From Planotetraspora phitsanulokensis (GTDB taxonomy: Bacteria > Actinomycetota > Actinomycetes > Streptosporangiales > Streptosporangiaceae): 64,000 nucleotides of DNA. The position numbers and the translations under genes are program-made. Positions 27,339 to 34,473 of this stretch are shown piece after piece. How positions within the stretch are numbered: position 1 is the first letter of the stretch; each line of letters opens with the position of its first letter. Location: assembly GCF_016863295.1 (NCBI RefSeq), contig NZ_BOOP01000007.1, positions 124,001 through 188,000 on the forward strand. Reading direction: 5' to 3'. A model generated the notes under the pieces. That model saw nothing but the letters and a program-made list of their open reading frames with translations. It made no database searches and was not told the DNA's origin.

Positions 27339-28586
27339 TCATTCGGCGCGGCCGTCGAAGACCGCCAGCAACCTGCGGCGCTCGTCTTCGGACAGGTCGG
27401 CGATGTGCCGCTTCTCATCGACGCCGCTCGACGCCATGAGGGAGTCGATCCTTTCCGGCAGATACCCCGGGAGAAGACGGACAATCCGGCCGACGACCAC
27501 ATGCCCGGTGGTCTGGTCGTGCCGTTCGAGCACGTCACCCAGGCTCAGCTTCCCTGACGTCACGGCCTCACGCAGCTCTGTGCGGTTGAGTGGATGGGTG
27601 CCGGTCCCCGCCGTCACCCCGGGAACCCGGTCGAGCAGCCCGGTCCGCACGGCGCCCGGACCACCTGTCAGGGCGGGCGGCGCCGCGTGGGCGTGCGCAA
27701 CGGCCGCGTCGGGCAACCCGGCCAGGGAGTGCCGGAAGAGCGGGGCCGCCTGCTCGGGCTCCCCCTCGCCGTGGAGGCTGTGCGCCGTGACGATGACGAC
27801 CCCCACGGTGGTGGCCGCCATGGCCGCGATCGTGAGCTGACGCCTGGAGAGCCGGCCGTCCCGCTGGTTTCTCGCGGCGAGCTTCATGCCCACCACCGCG
27901 GTGCGGAGCAGCACGCCCATGACCATGCTCAGCAGGATCGGCACGAGCCAGCCGGGCATCGGGGCGACGGTGGCCATCAGCACTCCGATCGCGGGGCTCG
28001 CACAGGCGACCACCAGCCAGGGTGCGACACGCTGTCTGGCCAGATCGAGGAGGGCGGCAAGCGCGAGCCCCTCGCTCGCGGAGTGGATCGTCAGCGCCAC
28101 GATCACGACGGCCGACGCGGTGAGCCCGAGGGTCGCGCCCTCGATCGCACGGTGGAGCGTGAGCGCGGCGGCGGTCCCCATGCCCCCGAACAGCGCCGCG
28201 TCGACCGCCTGCTTCACCCGGCGATGGCGCCCCGGCGCGTGCAGCGCGCCCGGAGCCACGTCGGACGGGCAGGCGCACCCCCTCCGCGTGAAGTACGTGA
28301 TGACGAGGAAGCCGAACGAGCCGGACAACACGAGCGTCCAGAGGGGGACTCCGGCCTCCATGGCCTCCGACCACGCGTCGGGCAGCAGGTCGACCAGTGC
28401 CGTGACCAGCATCATCGCCGAGGCGACCGCCAGCCACAGACTCAACCGCCGGGTGTTGCGCCGGGCCAGCCACGCACCGGCCAGGGTCGCGGCGCAGACC
28501 AGGGCCACCGCGGCCCAGGACTCCTTCCTGCCCGGAATCGCCTCCAGCACCGGCGCGACGGTGCCCACCCAATCCGTTAGCGGCAT
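27339..28586 (-). CDS. ZIP-family metal transporter with a C-terminal actinobacterial IHF-like domain
   Basis: 415 residues. Residues 20-270 form eight membrane helices with the ZIP metal-site motifs HRAIEG (145-150) and HSASEG (168-173), which move Zn2+, Fe2+ or similar ions into the cytosol. A Pro/Ala/His linker follows. Residues 334-411 then closely resemble mycobacterial/streptomycete integration host factor (mIHF/sIHF): SGKLSLGDVLERH, LLPGYLPERIDSLM, SGVDEKRHIADLSEDERRRL, LAVF. That domain is a DNA-binding helix-two-turn-helix fold in IHF. The transporter start (ATG 28586) has AGGAGA at 8 bp and overlaps the small His/Asp-rich gene. Both halves are clear; what the soluble domain does is unknown. 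Confidence 0.85.
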   Translation of the reverse strand: MPLTDWVGTVAPVLEAIPGRKESWAAVALVCAATLAGAWLARRNTRRLSLWLAVASAMMLVTALVDLLPDAWSEAMEAGVPLWTLVLSGSFGFLVITYFTRRGCACPSDVAPGALHAPGRHRRVKQAVDAALFGGMGTAAALTLHRAIEGATLGLTASAVVIVALTIHSASEGLALAALLDLARQRVAPWLVVACASPAIGVLMATVAPMPGWLVPILLSMVMGVLLRTAVVGMKLAARNQRDGRLSRRQLTIAAMAATTVGVVIVTAHSLHGEGEPEQAAPLFRHSLAGLPDAAVAHAHAAPPALTGGPGAVRTGLLDRVPGVTAGTGTHPLNRTELREAVTSGKLSLGDVLERHDQTTGHVVVGRIVRLLPGYLPERIDSLMASSGVDEKRHIADLSEDERRRLLAVFDGRAE

Positions 28587-28780
28587 CGCTGAGATCTCCT
28601 GTCGATCTGCTCGTCGTGCTCGTCCTGTTCGGTCCGACCGGCCTGCCCGTCTCGCCCGGCCTCTTCCTTCCACCCGGCGTGCTCGGCCGGGCGGCCGTGC
28701 CGATCACCGTGCCGATCACTGTGCCGATCACCGTCCCGCTCGCTGTCGCACGGGACGTCCCACTCGGTCGTGGATCTCAT
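28577..28780 (-). CDS. His/Asp-rich 67-residue protein between DivIVA-like and ZIP genes
   Basis: The frame starts MRSTTEWDVPCDSERD and contains DGDRHSDRHGDRHG, then EHAG, QDEHDEQ and a Cys near each end. The three DRH units come from a 12-bp tandem repeat. His, Asp and Glu dominate, as in metal-binding or metallochaperone peptides. Its ATG overlaps the DivIVA-like stop (ATGA) and its stop lies inside the first codons of the ZIP gene, so it is embedded in an operon by overlaps at both ends. No known family is recognised. The alternative is a non-functional spacer frame. Confidence 0.55.
   Translation of the reverse strand: MRSTTEWDVPCDSERDGDRHSDRHGDRHGRPAEHAGWKEEAGRDGQAGRTEQDEHDEQIDRRSQRCR
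28697..28732. repeat. Three 12-bp tandem repeats (GTGCCGATCACC)
   Basis: Three copies of GTGCCGATCAC[C/T] head to tail. On the minus strand they encode repeated Gly/Ser-Asp-Arg-His units of the small His/Asp-rich protein. In-frame expansion of the 12-bp unit would change the number of potential metal ligands. Confidence 0.8.
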
Positions 28781-29517
28781 CCGAGGGCTCGCCCGTTGGC
28801 GCCGGGATGGGACTGCTCGCCCGCCGTGAGGCCGCTCACCAGGGGTGCGGTGTCGCCGTCACGCTCGCCGTCGGCGTCGTCCGAGGCGGCGTGCTGCGCG
28901 AGAATCGGCGGGGCGCCGCAGGGGTCGGGGAGTTCGTCGAGCAGCCCGTGGAGCCGGCCCATCTCGCTGTCCACGATCTCCCGCAGCCGCGTGCCGAGGT
29001 CGGCCACGAAGGCGTGCAGTCCTTCCACCCGCCGCTCGAGGACGTCCCGATGGGACTCCCTCGCCTCCCGCTGCAGCAGGGCCGCCCGGCCCAGCGCGTC
29101 GCTCTCCACCGTCTCGGCCTGCTCCTGCGCCCTGGCCAGGATCGCGTGCGCCTCCTCCTGGGCCATGGCCAAGGTCCGGTCGGCGGCCTCCTGGGCGATC
29201 TCGACGATCCGGACCGCGCTGTCGCCGGGTGACATCACCGCCCGCTGGATGTTCTGCTCCGCCTGGTCCTGCCGGGCCCTGAGCTCCTCGTTGTCCCGCA
29301 GGACGCGGCTCAGGGTGGTCTCGACCTGCCCGAGGAAGCGGTCCACCTCGGCCAGGTCGTATCCCTCACGCAGGCGGACGACCGTGAAGACCTGGTTGCG
29401 CACGGCCGCCGGGCTCAGCAGGCCCCTCGCTCCGTGTGGATCCGAGCCGGCCCGCACGGCCGAGCCGTTCTCGGCCACATCGACCGCGGAGTGACCGTGT
29501 CCATGTCCTTCGCCCAT
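28777..29517 (-). CDS. DivIVA-domain protein with a His-rich N-terminus
   Basis: 246 residues. It begins MGEGHGHGHS, a possible metal-binding tag. Residues 34-85 match the DivIVA/Wag31 membrane-binding region (LSPAAVRNQVFTVVRLREGY, DLAEVDRFLGQVETTLSRVL). A long coiled coil with Glu/Gln/Ala heptads follows (AEQNIQRAV to LGTRLREIVDSEMGRL). The C-terminus is disordered and acidic. DivIVA proteins mark curved membranes at poles and septa. This one is too short and too unusual to be the essential Wag31, and it starts an apparent operon with the His/Asp-rich peptide and the ZIP-IHF transporter. It may position that transporter. ATG at 29517 follows GGTGAGG. Confidence 0.85.
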   Translation of the reverse strand: MGEGHGHGHSAVDVAENGSAVRAGSDPHGARGLLSPAAVRNQVFTVVRLREGYDLAEVDRFLGQVETTLSRVLRDNEELRARQDQAEQNIQRAVMSPGDSAVRIVEIAQEAADRTLAMAQEEAHAILARAQEQAETVESDALGRAALLQREARESHRDVLERRVEGLHAFVADLGTRLREIVDSEMGRLHGLLDELPDPCGAPPILAQHAASDDADGERDGDTAPLVSGLTAGEQSHPGANGRALG

Positions 29518-29996
29518 GACCTACCTCACCGAGCCTTTCGAGATATCCCTGCGCGCACTGCGAGCCGCCGCGGCATGGAGGATCCGCACGGAGGCGATCC
29601 GCTTGGCGATTGCCACGATGTCTCCCTTCGACGGCATCGCCTCCCCCAGCGGGAGCCCGGCGAGTCGGCCCGGTGCTGCGGAGCCGGCCTGCGATGCTTA
29701 CTGAAAGTAGTTCTCCAGTTACTTATCGTTTACACATCTGAGCGATCAATCAATGGTTCTTGGCCCTTCTGAAGGACCATCGGGTGAGACACGGAACGCG
29801 ATCGACCCGCTACGGTGCGCCTTGACAGTGACCGCCACCGGCCTAAACTCGCACGCATGAATAGACGTTCACACGTCATGCGGACGACCTCCCGCTCACG
29901 CCCGGCGCCGCCACCCGCCGCCGCACGAGCGCGCGGAGCCCGCCGGGCGGAGGGGACGGCTCAGATCTCGCGCCGGCCACGACGAGAGGGCCGGGC
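29518..29996. other. 479-bp divergent intergenic region of the metal locus
   Basis: No convincing gene. It separates the DivIVA/ZIP operon (minus) from the CDF exporter (plus). It contains an AT-richer pocket at 29700-29760 and a 19-bp near-palindrome at 29761-29779 (TGGCCCTTC/GAAGGACCA, one mismatch). A good promoter with a TGAA-N6-TTCA dyad lies near the exporter and is listed separately. Short frames here have poor codon use and are ignored. Confidence 0.6.
29822..29871 (+). promoter_or_regulatory. Promoter of the CDF gene with an ArsR/SmtB-like dyad at the expected start site
   Basis: TTGACA (29822-29827), 16 bp, then TAAACT (29844-29849) is a good housekeeping promoter. TGAATAGACGTTCA (29858-29871) lies where transcription should begin. 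Its TGAA-N6-TTCA symmetry resembles metal-responsive ArsR/SmtB operators (CzrA, NmtR, KmtR types). No ArsR gene is in the window, so the binding protein would be encoded elsewhere. Confidence 0.5.
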
Positions 29997-31178
29997 ATGA
30001 TCGACCGTGACAGCCAGCACGAACACGGCCACGGGCATGGGCATGGGCATGGGCATGGTCACGGCCACGGCCACGGCCACGGGCACGGGCACGGGCACAC
30101 GGTGGGCGTCGACGCCGACAGGCGTCTCCTCGGCGCCGCGCTTGCGCTCATCGTCGCCTTCATGGCCGCCGAGGTGGTCGTCGGCCTCGTCGCCCGGTCA
30201 CTCGCGCTGATCTCGGACGCGGGCCACATGCTCACCGACGCCATCGCGATCGTCTTCGCACTGATCGCGATGAGAGTCGCCGCCCGGCCGCCACAGGGCG
30301 GCTTCACCTACGGCCTCAAGCGCGCCGAGATCGTCTCCGCGCAGATCAACGGCATCACGCTGCTCCTGCTGGGGGCGTACTTCGTGGTCGAGGGCGTCCG
30401 GCGGCTGATCGCGCCCGCCGAGGTCGAGGGCGCCTACGTGGTGGCCACAGGCGTGGCCGGGATCGTCGTCAACCTCGCCGCCACGTGGCTGCTCAACCGG
30501 GCCGACCGGAGCAGCCTCAACGTCGAGGGCGCCTTCCAGCACATCCTCAACGACCTGTACGCCTTCATCGCCACCACGGTCGCCGGCGCGGTCGTCTGGC
30601 TCACCGGCTGGGGAAGGGCCGACGCCCTGGCCGCCCTCGTCGTCGCGGCGCTGATGCTGAAGGCGGGCTGGGGCCTGGTCCGCGCGTCCGGGCGGATCTT
30701 CATGGAGGCCGCCCCCGCGGGGTTCGACCCGGCCGAGATCGGCCGCAGGACCGCCGCGCTGGAGCACGTGGCCGAGGTCCACGACCTGCACATCTGGGAG
30801 GTCACCTCGGGATATCCCGCGATGTCGGCGCACATCCTGGTGGCCCCCGGAGCGGACTGTCACAGCGTCCGGCAGGCCGCCGAGCGGCTGGTCCGCGACG
30901 AATGGGGAATCGCGCACACCACCCTCCAGGTGGATCACGCCGCCCCGGAGGTGCTGGCCCTGGGCCGCGCGAAGCCCGGCCACTGCGCCGTTCCCCGGCA
31001 GGCCGGCGCGGCGATCACCACATCTGCTCCTTCCGCACCCGCCCCTTCCGCACTCGACGGCCTCACCGACTCCAGCCATCACGCCCGGCGGCAGGGGCCG
31101 GGCACGAAGCGGACGGCGGCTGACCATCCGAGTCCGCTCCCCGGAGGCAGCCCCTGCCAGGACAAAACTCGGCAATAA
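29997..31178 (+). CDS. Cation diffusion facilitator (CDF) zinc/cobalt exporter with poly-His N-terminus
   Basis: 393 residues. Residues 8-35 contain 14 His in HG repeats, a likely cytosolic metal sensor or store. Six membrane helices carry the CDF metal-site motifs DAGHMLTD (helix 2) and HILNDLYA (helix 5), the HxxxD pattern of Zn2+-selective ZitB/CzcD members. A ferredoxin-like C-terminal domain follows (VAEVHDLHIWEVTSGYPAMS). The last 60 residues are low-complexity with His and Cys. It should pump Zn2+ or Co2+ out in exchange for protons. ATG follows GAGAGGG. Its divergent pairing with a ZIP importer suggests balanced metal control. Confidence 0.95.
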   Translation: MIDRDSQHEHGHGHGHGHGHGHGHGHGHGHGHGHTVGVDADRRLLGAALALIVAFMAAEVVVGLVARSLALISDAGHMLTDAIAIVFALIAMRVAARPPQGGFTYGLKRAEIVSAQINGITLLLLGAYFVVEGVRRLIAPAEVEGAYVVATGVAGIVVNLAATWLLNRADRSSLNVEGAFQHILNDLYAFIATTVAGAVVWLTGWGRADALAALVVAALMLKAGWGLVRASGRIFMEAAPAGFDPAEIGRRTAALEHVAEVHDLHIWEVTSGYPAMSAHILVAPGADCHSVRQAAERLVRDEWGIAHTTLQVDHAAPEVLALGRAKPGHCAVPRQAGAAITTSAPSAPAPSALDGLTDSSHHARRQGPGTKRTAADHPSPLPGGSPCQDKTRQ

Positions 31179-31279
31179 ACCAGTTGCTCCCCATATCAGG
31201 ACTTTCGCCACTTTTTCGGCTGATGCGCCTCTCGCAAAGATGGATGCTGAGGGCAAGTAAACCGAAGGAGGCGATCCCG

Positions 31280-31699
31280 GTGATCACAGCGCGAGAGATC
31301 ATGCATCCTGGGGTCGAATGCGTGGGTGAGCACCAGACGCTCCGAGCCGCCGCTCTGCTCATGCGCGACCTGAACGTGGGCGCCCTTCCGATCTGTGGTG
31401 ACGACGACCGGCTGCACGGCATCCTCACCGATCGGGACATCGTGACCAAGTGCGTCGCGGTCGGCGGCGACCCGGCGACGACGACCGCGGGCCAGCTCGC
31501 GCAGGGCAAGCCCGTCACGATCCCGGCGGACGCGGATGCCGCCCAGGTGCTCCAGACGATGGAGGCCAGCCAGATCCGCCGCCTGCCCGTGATCGACGAC
31601 CACCGGCTCGTCGGCCTGATCACTGAGGCCGATCTGGCCCGCCACCTGCCCGAGGAAGAGGTCGGGCACTTCGTGGAGTCCATCTGCGCGACCCAGTGA
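31280..31699 (+). CDS. Two-CBS-domain protein
   Basis: 139 residues made of two CBS motifs: MITAREIMHPGVECVGEHQT to GILTDRDIVTKCV, and GQLAQGKPVTIPADADAAQV to GLITEADLARHL. CBS pairs bind adenosine nucleotides or S-adenosylmethionine and sense energy state; stand-alone pairs resemble mycobacterial hypoxic-response proteins. GTG at 31280 has a perfect AAGGAGG at 8 bp, which rules out the longer upstream frame from 31184. It may share the CDF transcript, 101 bp away. The target it regulates is unknown. Confidence 0.9.
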   Translation: MITAREIMHPGVECVGEHQTLRAAALLMRDLNVGALPICGDDDRLHGILTDRDIVTKCVAVGGDPATTTAGQLAQGKPVTIPADADAAQVLQTMEASQIRRLPVIDDHRLVGLITEADLARHLPEEEVGHFVESICATQ

Positions 31700-31705
31700 G
31701 CCTCG

Positions 31706-31738
31706 GCCGCCGGGGGGATCACCTCCCCTTCAGGCGGC
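31706..31738. terminator. Bidirectional hairpin between CBS and CHAT genes
   Basis: GCCGCC (31706-31711) pairs with GGCGGC (31733-31738), with an inner GGGG/CCCC pairing. It spans the short gap between the convergent stops at 31699 and 31730 and covers the CHAT stop codon. Confidence 0.5.
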
Positions 31739-34345
31739 TCCGATGGCGGAGAAGGACCATCCCGTGGCCTGGTGGAGCGCGGACGACGGTAGCGCCGCCC
31801 GTGCGTCGCGGAGGGCCTCGGCGAGCCCGTGCCCGTTCTTCAGCGCCCGGTGGAGGGCGACCATGAGCGGGACCACGGCCTCGTCGTGCACGGGGACCGA
31901 GCTGGCCACGATGCCCGCGGTGCCGAGGGGAAGGAGCGCGGCCGCGAGGCCGAGCAGCTCGTCCGCTCCCACCGGTTCGAGCGTGCCCGAGTCGCAGCTC
32001 GACAGGATGATCCGGTAGGGGGCGCTCCTGAGCCGTTCGAGGTCGTGCACGATCAGCGGGCCGTCGTCCATCTGCAACGAGGAGAACATCGGGCTGTCGG
32101 CGCGGAAGGTCCCGTGCGCCGCGATGTGGGCGATGCGGCAGCCGTCGATCTCCTTCAGCACGGCGTCGCCGCCGGCCCCGCCGTTCTCCAGCACGGTCGC
32201 CCCGCCGTACAGGCCCGCCAGGACCGGCACCTCCGCACCGCCGGTCGCGAGCCCGGGACCGCGGACGAGGACCACCCGGTCCCCGCGCGGCTCGATCCGG
32301 CGGGCGCGGAGCCACGTGCTCGCGGACGGCGACACGCTCAGCACGCGCTCCCGCAGTGCGGGCAGCAGTGCCCACGGCACGCCGTGAAGCGGCCCGGGCG
32401 GCACGACGACGACCGGGCCCTCCCCCAGATGTCGTACGGCGGGGCCGAGCAGGAGCTCCTGCAGCCGCAGCCCTGCCTCCTCGAGTAGCGCGACCCGTCC
32501 GCCCCGCCCCTGGTAGGCGAGCCTGCGCAGGGCAGCGCGCACATGCTCGGCCTCGGTCTCCGCGTCGGCGGCCCTCCCCGCCTGGAAGGCGCGGACCCTG
32601 GCGTTCCCGCAGAGCAGGACGTGCAGCCGGCCGTCGAGCGCGACGATCTCGACGAGCCGCCGGTCGCCGAGCTCGGAGAGCAGGGCCGCGACGTCCACCC
32701 GGTGGTCGGGGGCGGTTCCTTCGCTCCGCATCCGCAGGCTGCGCGCGCGGATGTCCCGCTCCAGGCGCTCCTGCTCCCTGCGCAACCACGGCACGGGCCT
32801 GCCGTCCGATCTGGCGGCCTCCACCCGGCTGGAGATCTCGCGGAACGCCGTCAGGTCCCGCTGCAACTCGGGATCGTCCGGCGGCCGTGCGGGCGGGACG
32901 GCGAGCGCGGCGGCGCGCCTGCGCTCGCTCCAGACGAGAAGCCGCCGCGGGTCGTCCGCGGTCGCCCGCTGCGCGAGCGTCGCGAGCTCGGCTCCGCGCG
33001 CGGTCACCCGGGCGCGCAGCTCCGGCGCTCCGAGCGTCATGCGGTGTTCGTCGAGCAGTTCGAGCCCCCGCCTGCAGGCGTCGAGCAGCCCTCGCCTCCG
33101 GCCTGCCGCGGCGGCCAGCAGCGCCTGGGCGACCCAGCCGTCGACTCGCGCGAAGGCCGGTCCCCGCCACCTCGCCTTCGCGGCGACGGAGAGGTGCGTG
33201 CCGGCGTCGGCCCCGCGGCCGAGGGCGGTGGCCGTACGGCCGGCCAGCAGGAACCCCTGGGCGGCCTCCGGCGACCCGAGCGCGGTGAGCCGCTCGGCGA
33301 CGGAGACCGCCTCCCGCAGGAGCGTCTCCGACGCCTGTCCGGCGGCGAGGCGGGCCTGGACGCGCACGAGCCGCGCGTGGACCTCCCACCATTCACGCCG
33401 CTGCGCGGAGAACGAGCGCACCGCGGCGTCGGCCCTGACCGCGGCCTCCTCGGGATCGCCTGAGTCGTTCAGCGCCCGCGCGGCGACGAGCATGAGCTCG
33501 GCTCTCCGGGTGGTCTGGCCGCCCAGCCGGTCGAGCAGTTCCGTCGCCGCGTCCGCCTCCTGGGCCGCCTCCCGCGCGAGCCCGGCCGCGAGCAGCGCCC
33601 CGCAGCGGGAGCCGGCCAGGACGAACGCGGGCGTCCCGAGCGCGGCGTAGCGCCGCGCCGCCTCGTCGAAGTGGCCGAGCGCCGCGGGTAGGTCGCCTGC
33701 GCGGAACGCGGCGAGCCCGCGGTTCTCCACGGCGACGGCCTTGTCGTGCTCCTGATCGGTGGCGTCCCACAGGCGCTCGGCGGCGGCGAAGTCGGCCTGT
33801 GCCCACTCGGCGGCGCCCATGGCCAGGTTGACGGTGGCGCGCAGGGTCAGCGCCCGCGCGCTCCAGATGACATCGCCGGCCCGCTTCAGAATGGGGATGG
33901 CGCGCCGCAGGTCCTCCAGCGCCTCGCGGTGGCGGCCGAGCACCCACAACGCGTACGACCGGCGGAACAGCACGCGGGCGAGCGTGACCCCCGTCCCGCG
34001 CGCCACCCCCTCGTCCAGGGTGCTCAGTCCCCGTCTCGTACGGCCGGCGTGTACGTATGCGGCGCCGAGGGTGGCGAGCACGTCGGCCTCGCGCTCGGCG
34101 GAGCCGGACCTCGCCGCGAGGCGCCGCGCGCGGCGCAGATGGGCGAGCCCGGCCGTGAGATCGCCGAAGTCGCGCTGCCATATGCCGATCACCTGGTGAG
34201 CGACGGAGGCCTCGTACGGCCCCCGCTCGGCGTCGAGCAGCGCGCGTGCCCGTTCGAGGGCCTCCCCCGGTCGCGCGAACACCAGGGGCAGCAGGTCCAG
34301 CGGATCCGGTCCGGACGGTCGCCCCGATGATCTTCCCGCGACCAC
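31730..34345 (-). CDS. CHAT-domain (caspase-like) protease with N-terminal TPR-like repeats
   Basis: 871 residues. Residues 1-480 are helical repeats with TPR character (GLAHLRRARRLAARSGSAER, EALEDLRRAIPILKRAG, AALGHFDEAARRYAALGTP). Residues 590-871 are a CHAT domain, the caspase/separase-related peptidase fold. The likely dyad is His744 in AHIAAHGTFRADSPMFSS and Cys784 in RIILSSCDSGT. CHAT proteases are commonly effectors in bacterial conflict and cell-death systems. No signal peptide. The GTG at 34345 gives the full frame but lacks a strong ribosome site. It is divergent from the S8 protease gene across 128 bp and probably functions with it. Confidence 0.9.
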   Translation of the reverse strand: MVAGRSSGRPSGPDPLDLLPLVFARPGEALERARALLDAERGPYEASVAHQVIGIWQRDFGDLTAGLAHLRRARRLAARSGSAEREADVLATLGAAYVHAGRTRRGLSTLDEGVARGTGVTLARVLFRRSYALWVLGRHREALEDLRRAIPILKRAGDVIWSARALTLRATVNLAMGAAEWAQADFAAAERLWDATDQEHDKAVAVENRGLAAFRAGDLPAALGHFDEAARRYAALGTPAFVLAGSRCGALLAAGLAREAAQEADAATELLDRLGGQTTRRAELMLVAARALNDSGDPEEAAVRADAAVRSFSAQRREWWEVHARLVRVQARLAAGQASETLLREAVSVAERLTALGSPEAAQGFLLAGRTATALGRGADAGTHLSVAAKARWRGPAFARVDGWVAQALLAAAAGRRRGLLDACRRGLELLDEHRMTLGAPELRARVTARGAELATLAQRATADDPRRLLVWSERRRAAALAVPPARPPDDPELQRDLTAFREISSRVEAARSDGRPVPWLRREQERLERDIRARSLRMRSEGTAPDHRVDVAALLSELGDRRLVEIVALDGRLHVLLCGNARVRAFQAGRAADAETEAEHVRAALRRLAYQGRGGRVALLEEAGLRLQELLLGPAVRHLGEGPVVVVPPGPLHGVPWALLPALRERVLSVSPSASTWLRARRIEPRGDRVVLVRGPGLATGGAEVPVLAGLYGGATVLENGGAGGDAVLKEIDGCRIAHIAAHGTFRADSPMFSSLQMDDGPLIVHDLERLRSAPYRIILSSCDSGTLEPVGADELLGLAAALLPLGTAGIVASSVPVHDEAVVPLMVALHRALKNGHGLAEALRDARAALPSSALHQATGWSFSAIGAA

Positions 34346-34473
34346 GGCTCGATGTTAGACATGGAGTGACCGGCACGTCCACCCTCCGTACATGTCGCGG
34401 ATGTATCAGGCCGCCGGTCCGCGGCTCTCGTTCATGACGACCACGACATCCGGCTTCAGCGAGGAGCGGCCCC

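Noticed and set aside
28697-28732. Tandem GTGCCGATCACC repeats as a regulatory iteron
   Set aside because: They lie inside the His/Asp-rich coding frame and keep it open in whole codons, so a coding origin is simpler.
29815-30000. 61-codon frame just upstream of the CDF exporter
   Set aside because: It covers the promoter and TGAA-N6-TTCA dyad, is Arg/Ala-rich and ends at the CDF start; more likely untranslated leader.
30020-30100. Short GGGCAT/GGCCAC repeats resembling a microsatellite or CRISPR-like array
   Set aside because: They encode the poly-His N-terminus of the CDF exporter in frame; unit length is 6 bp with no spacers.
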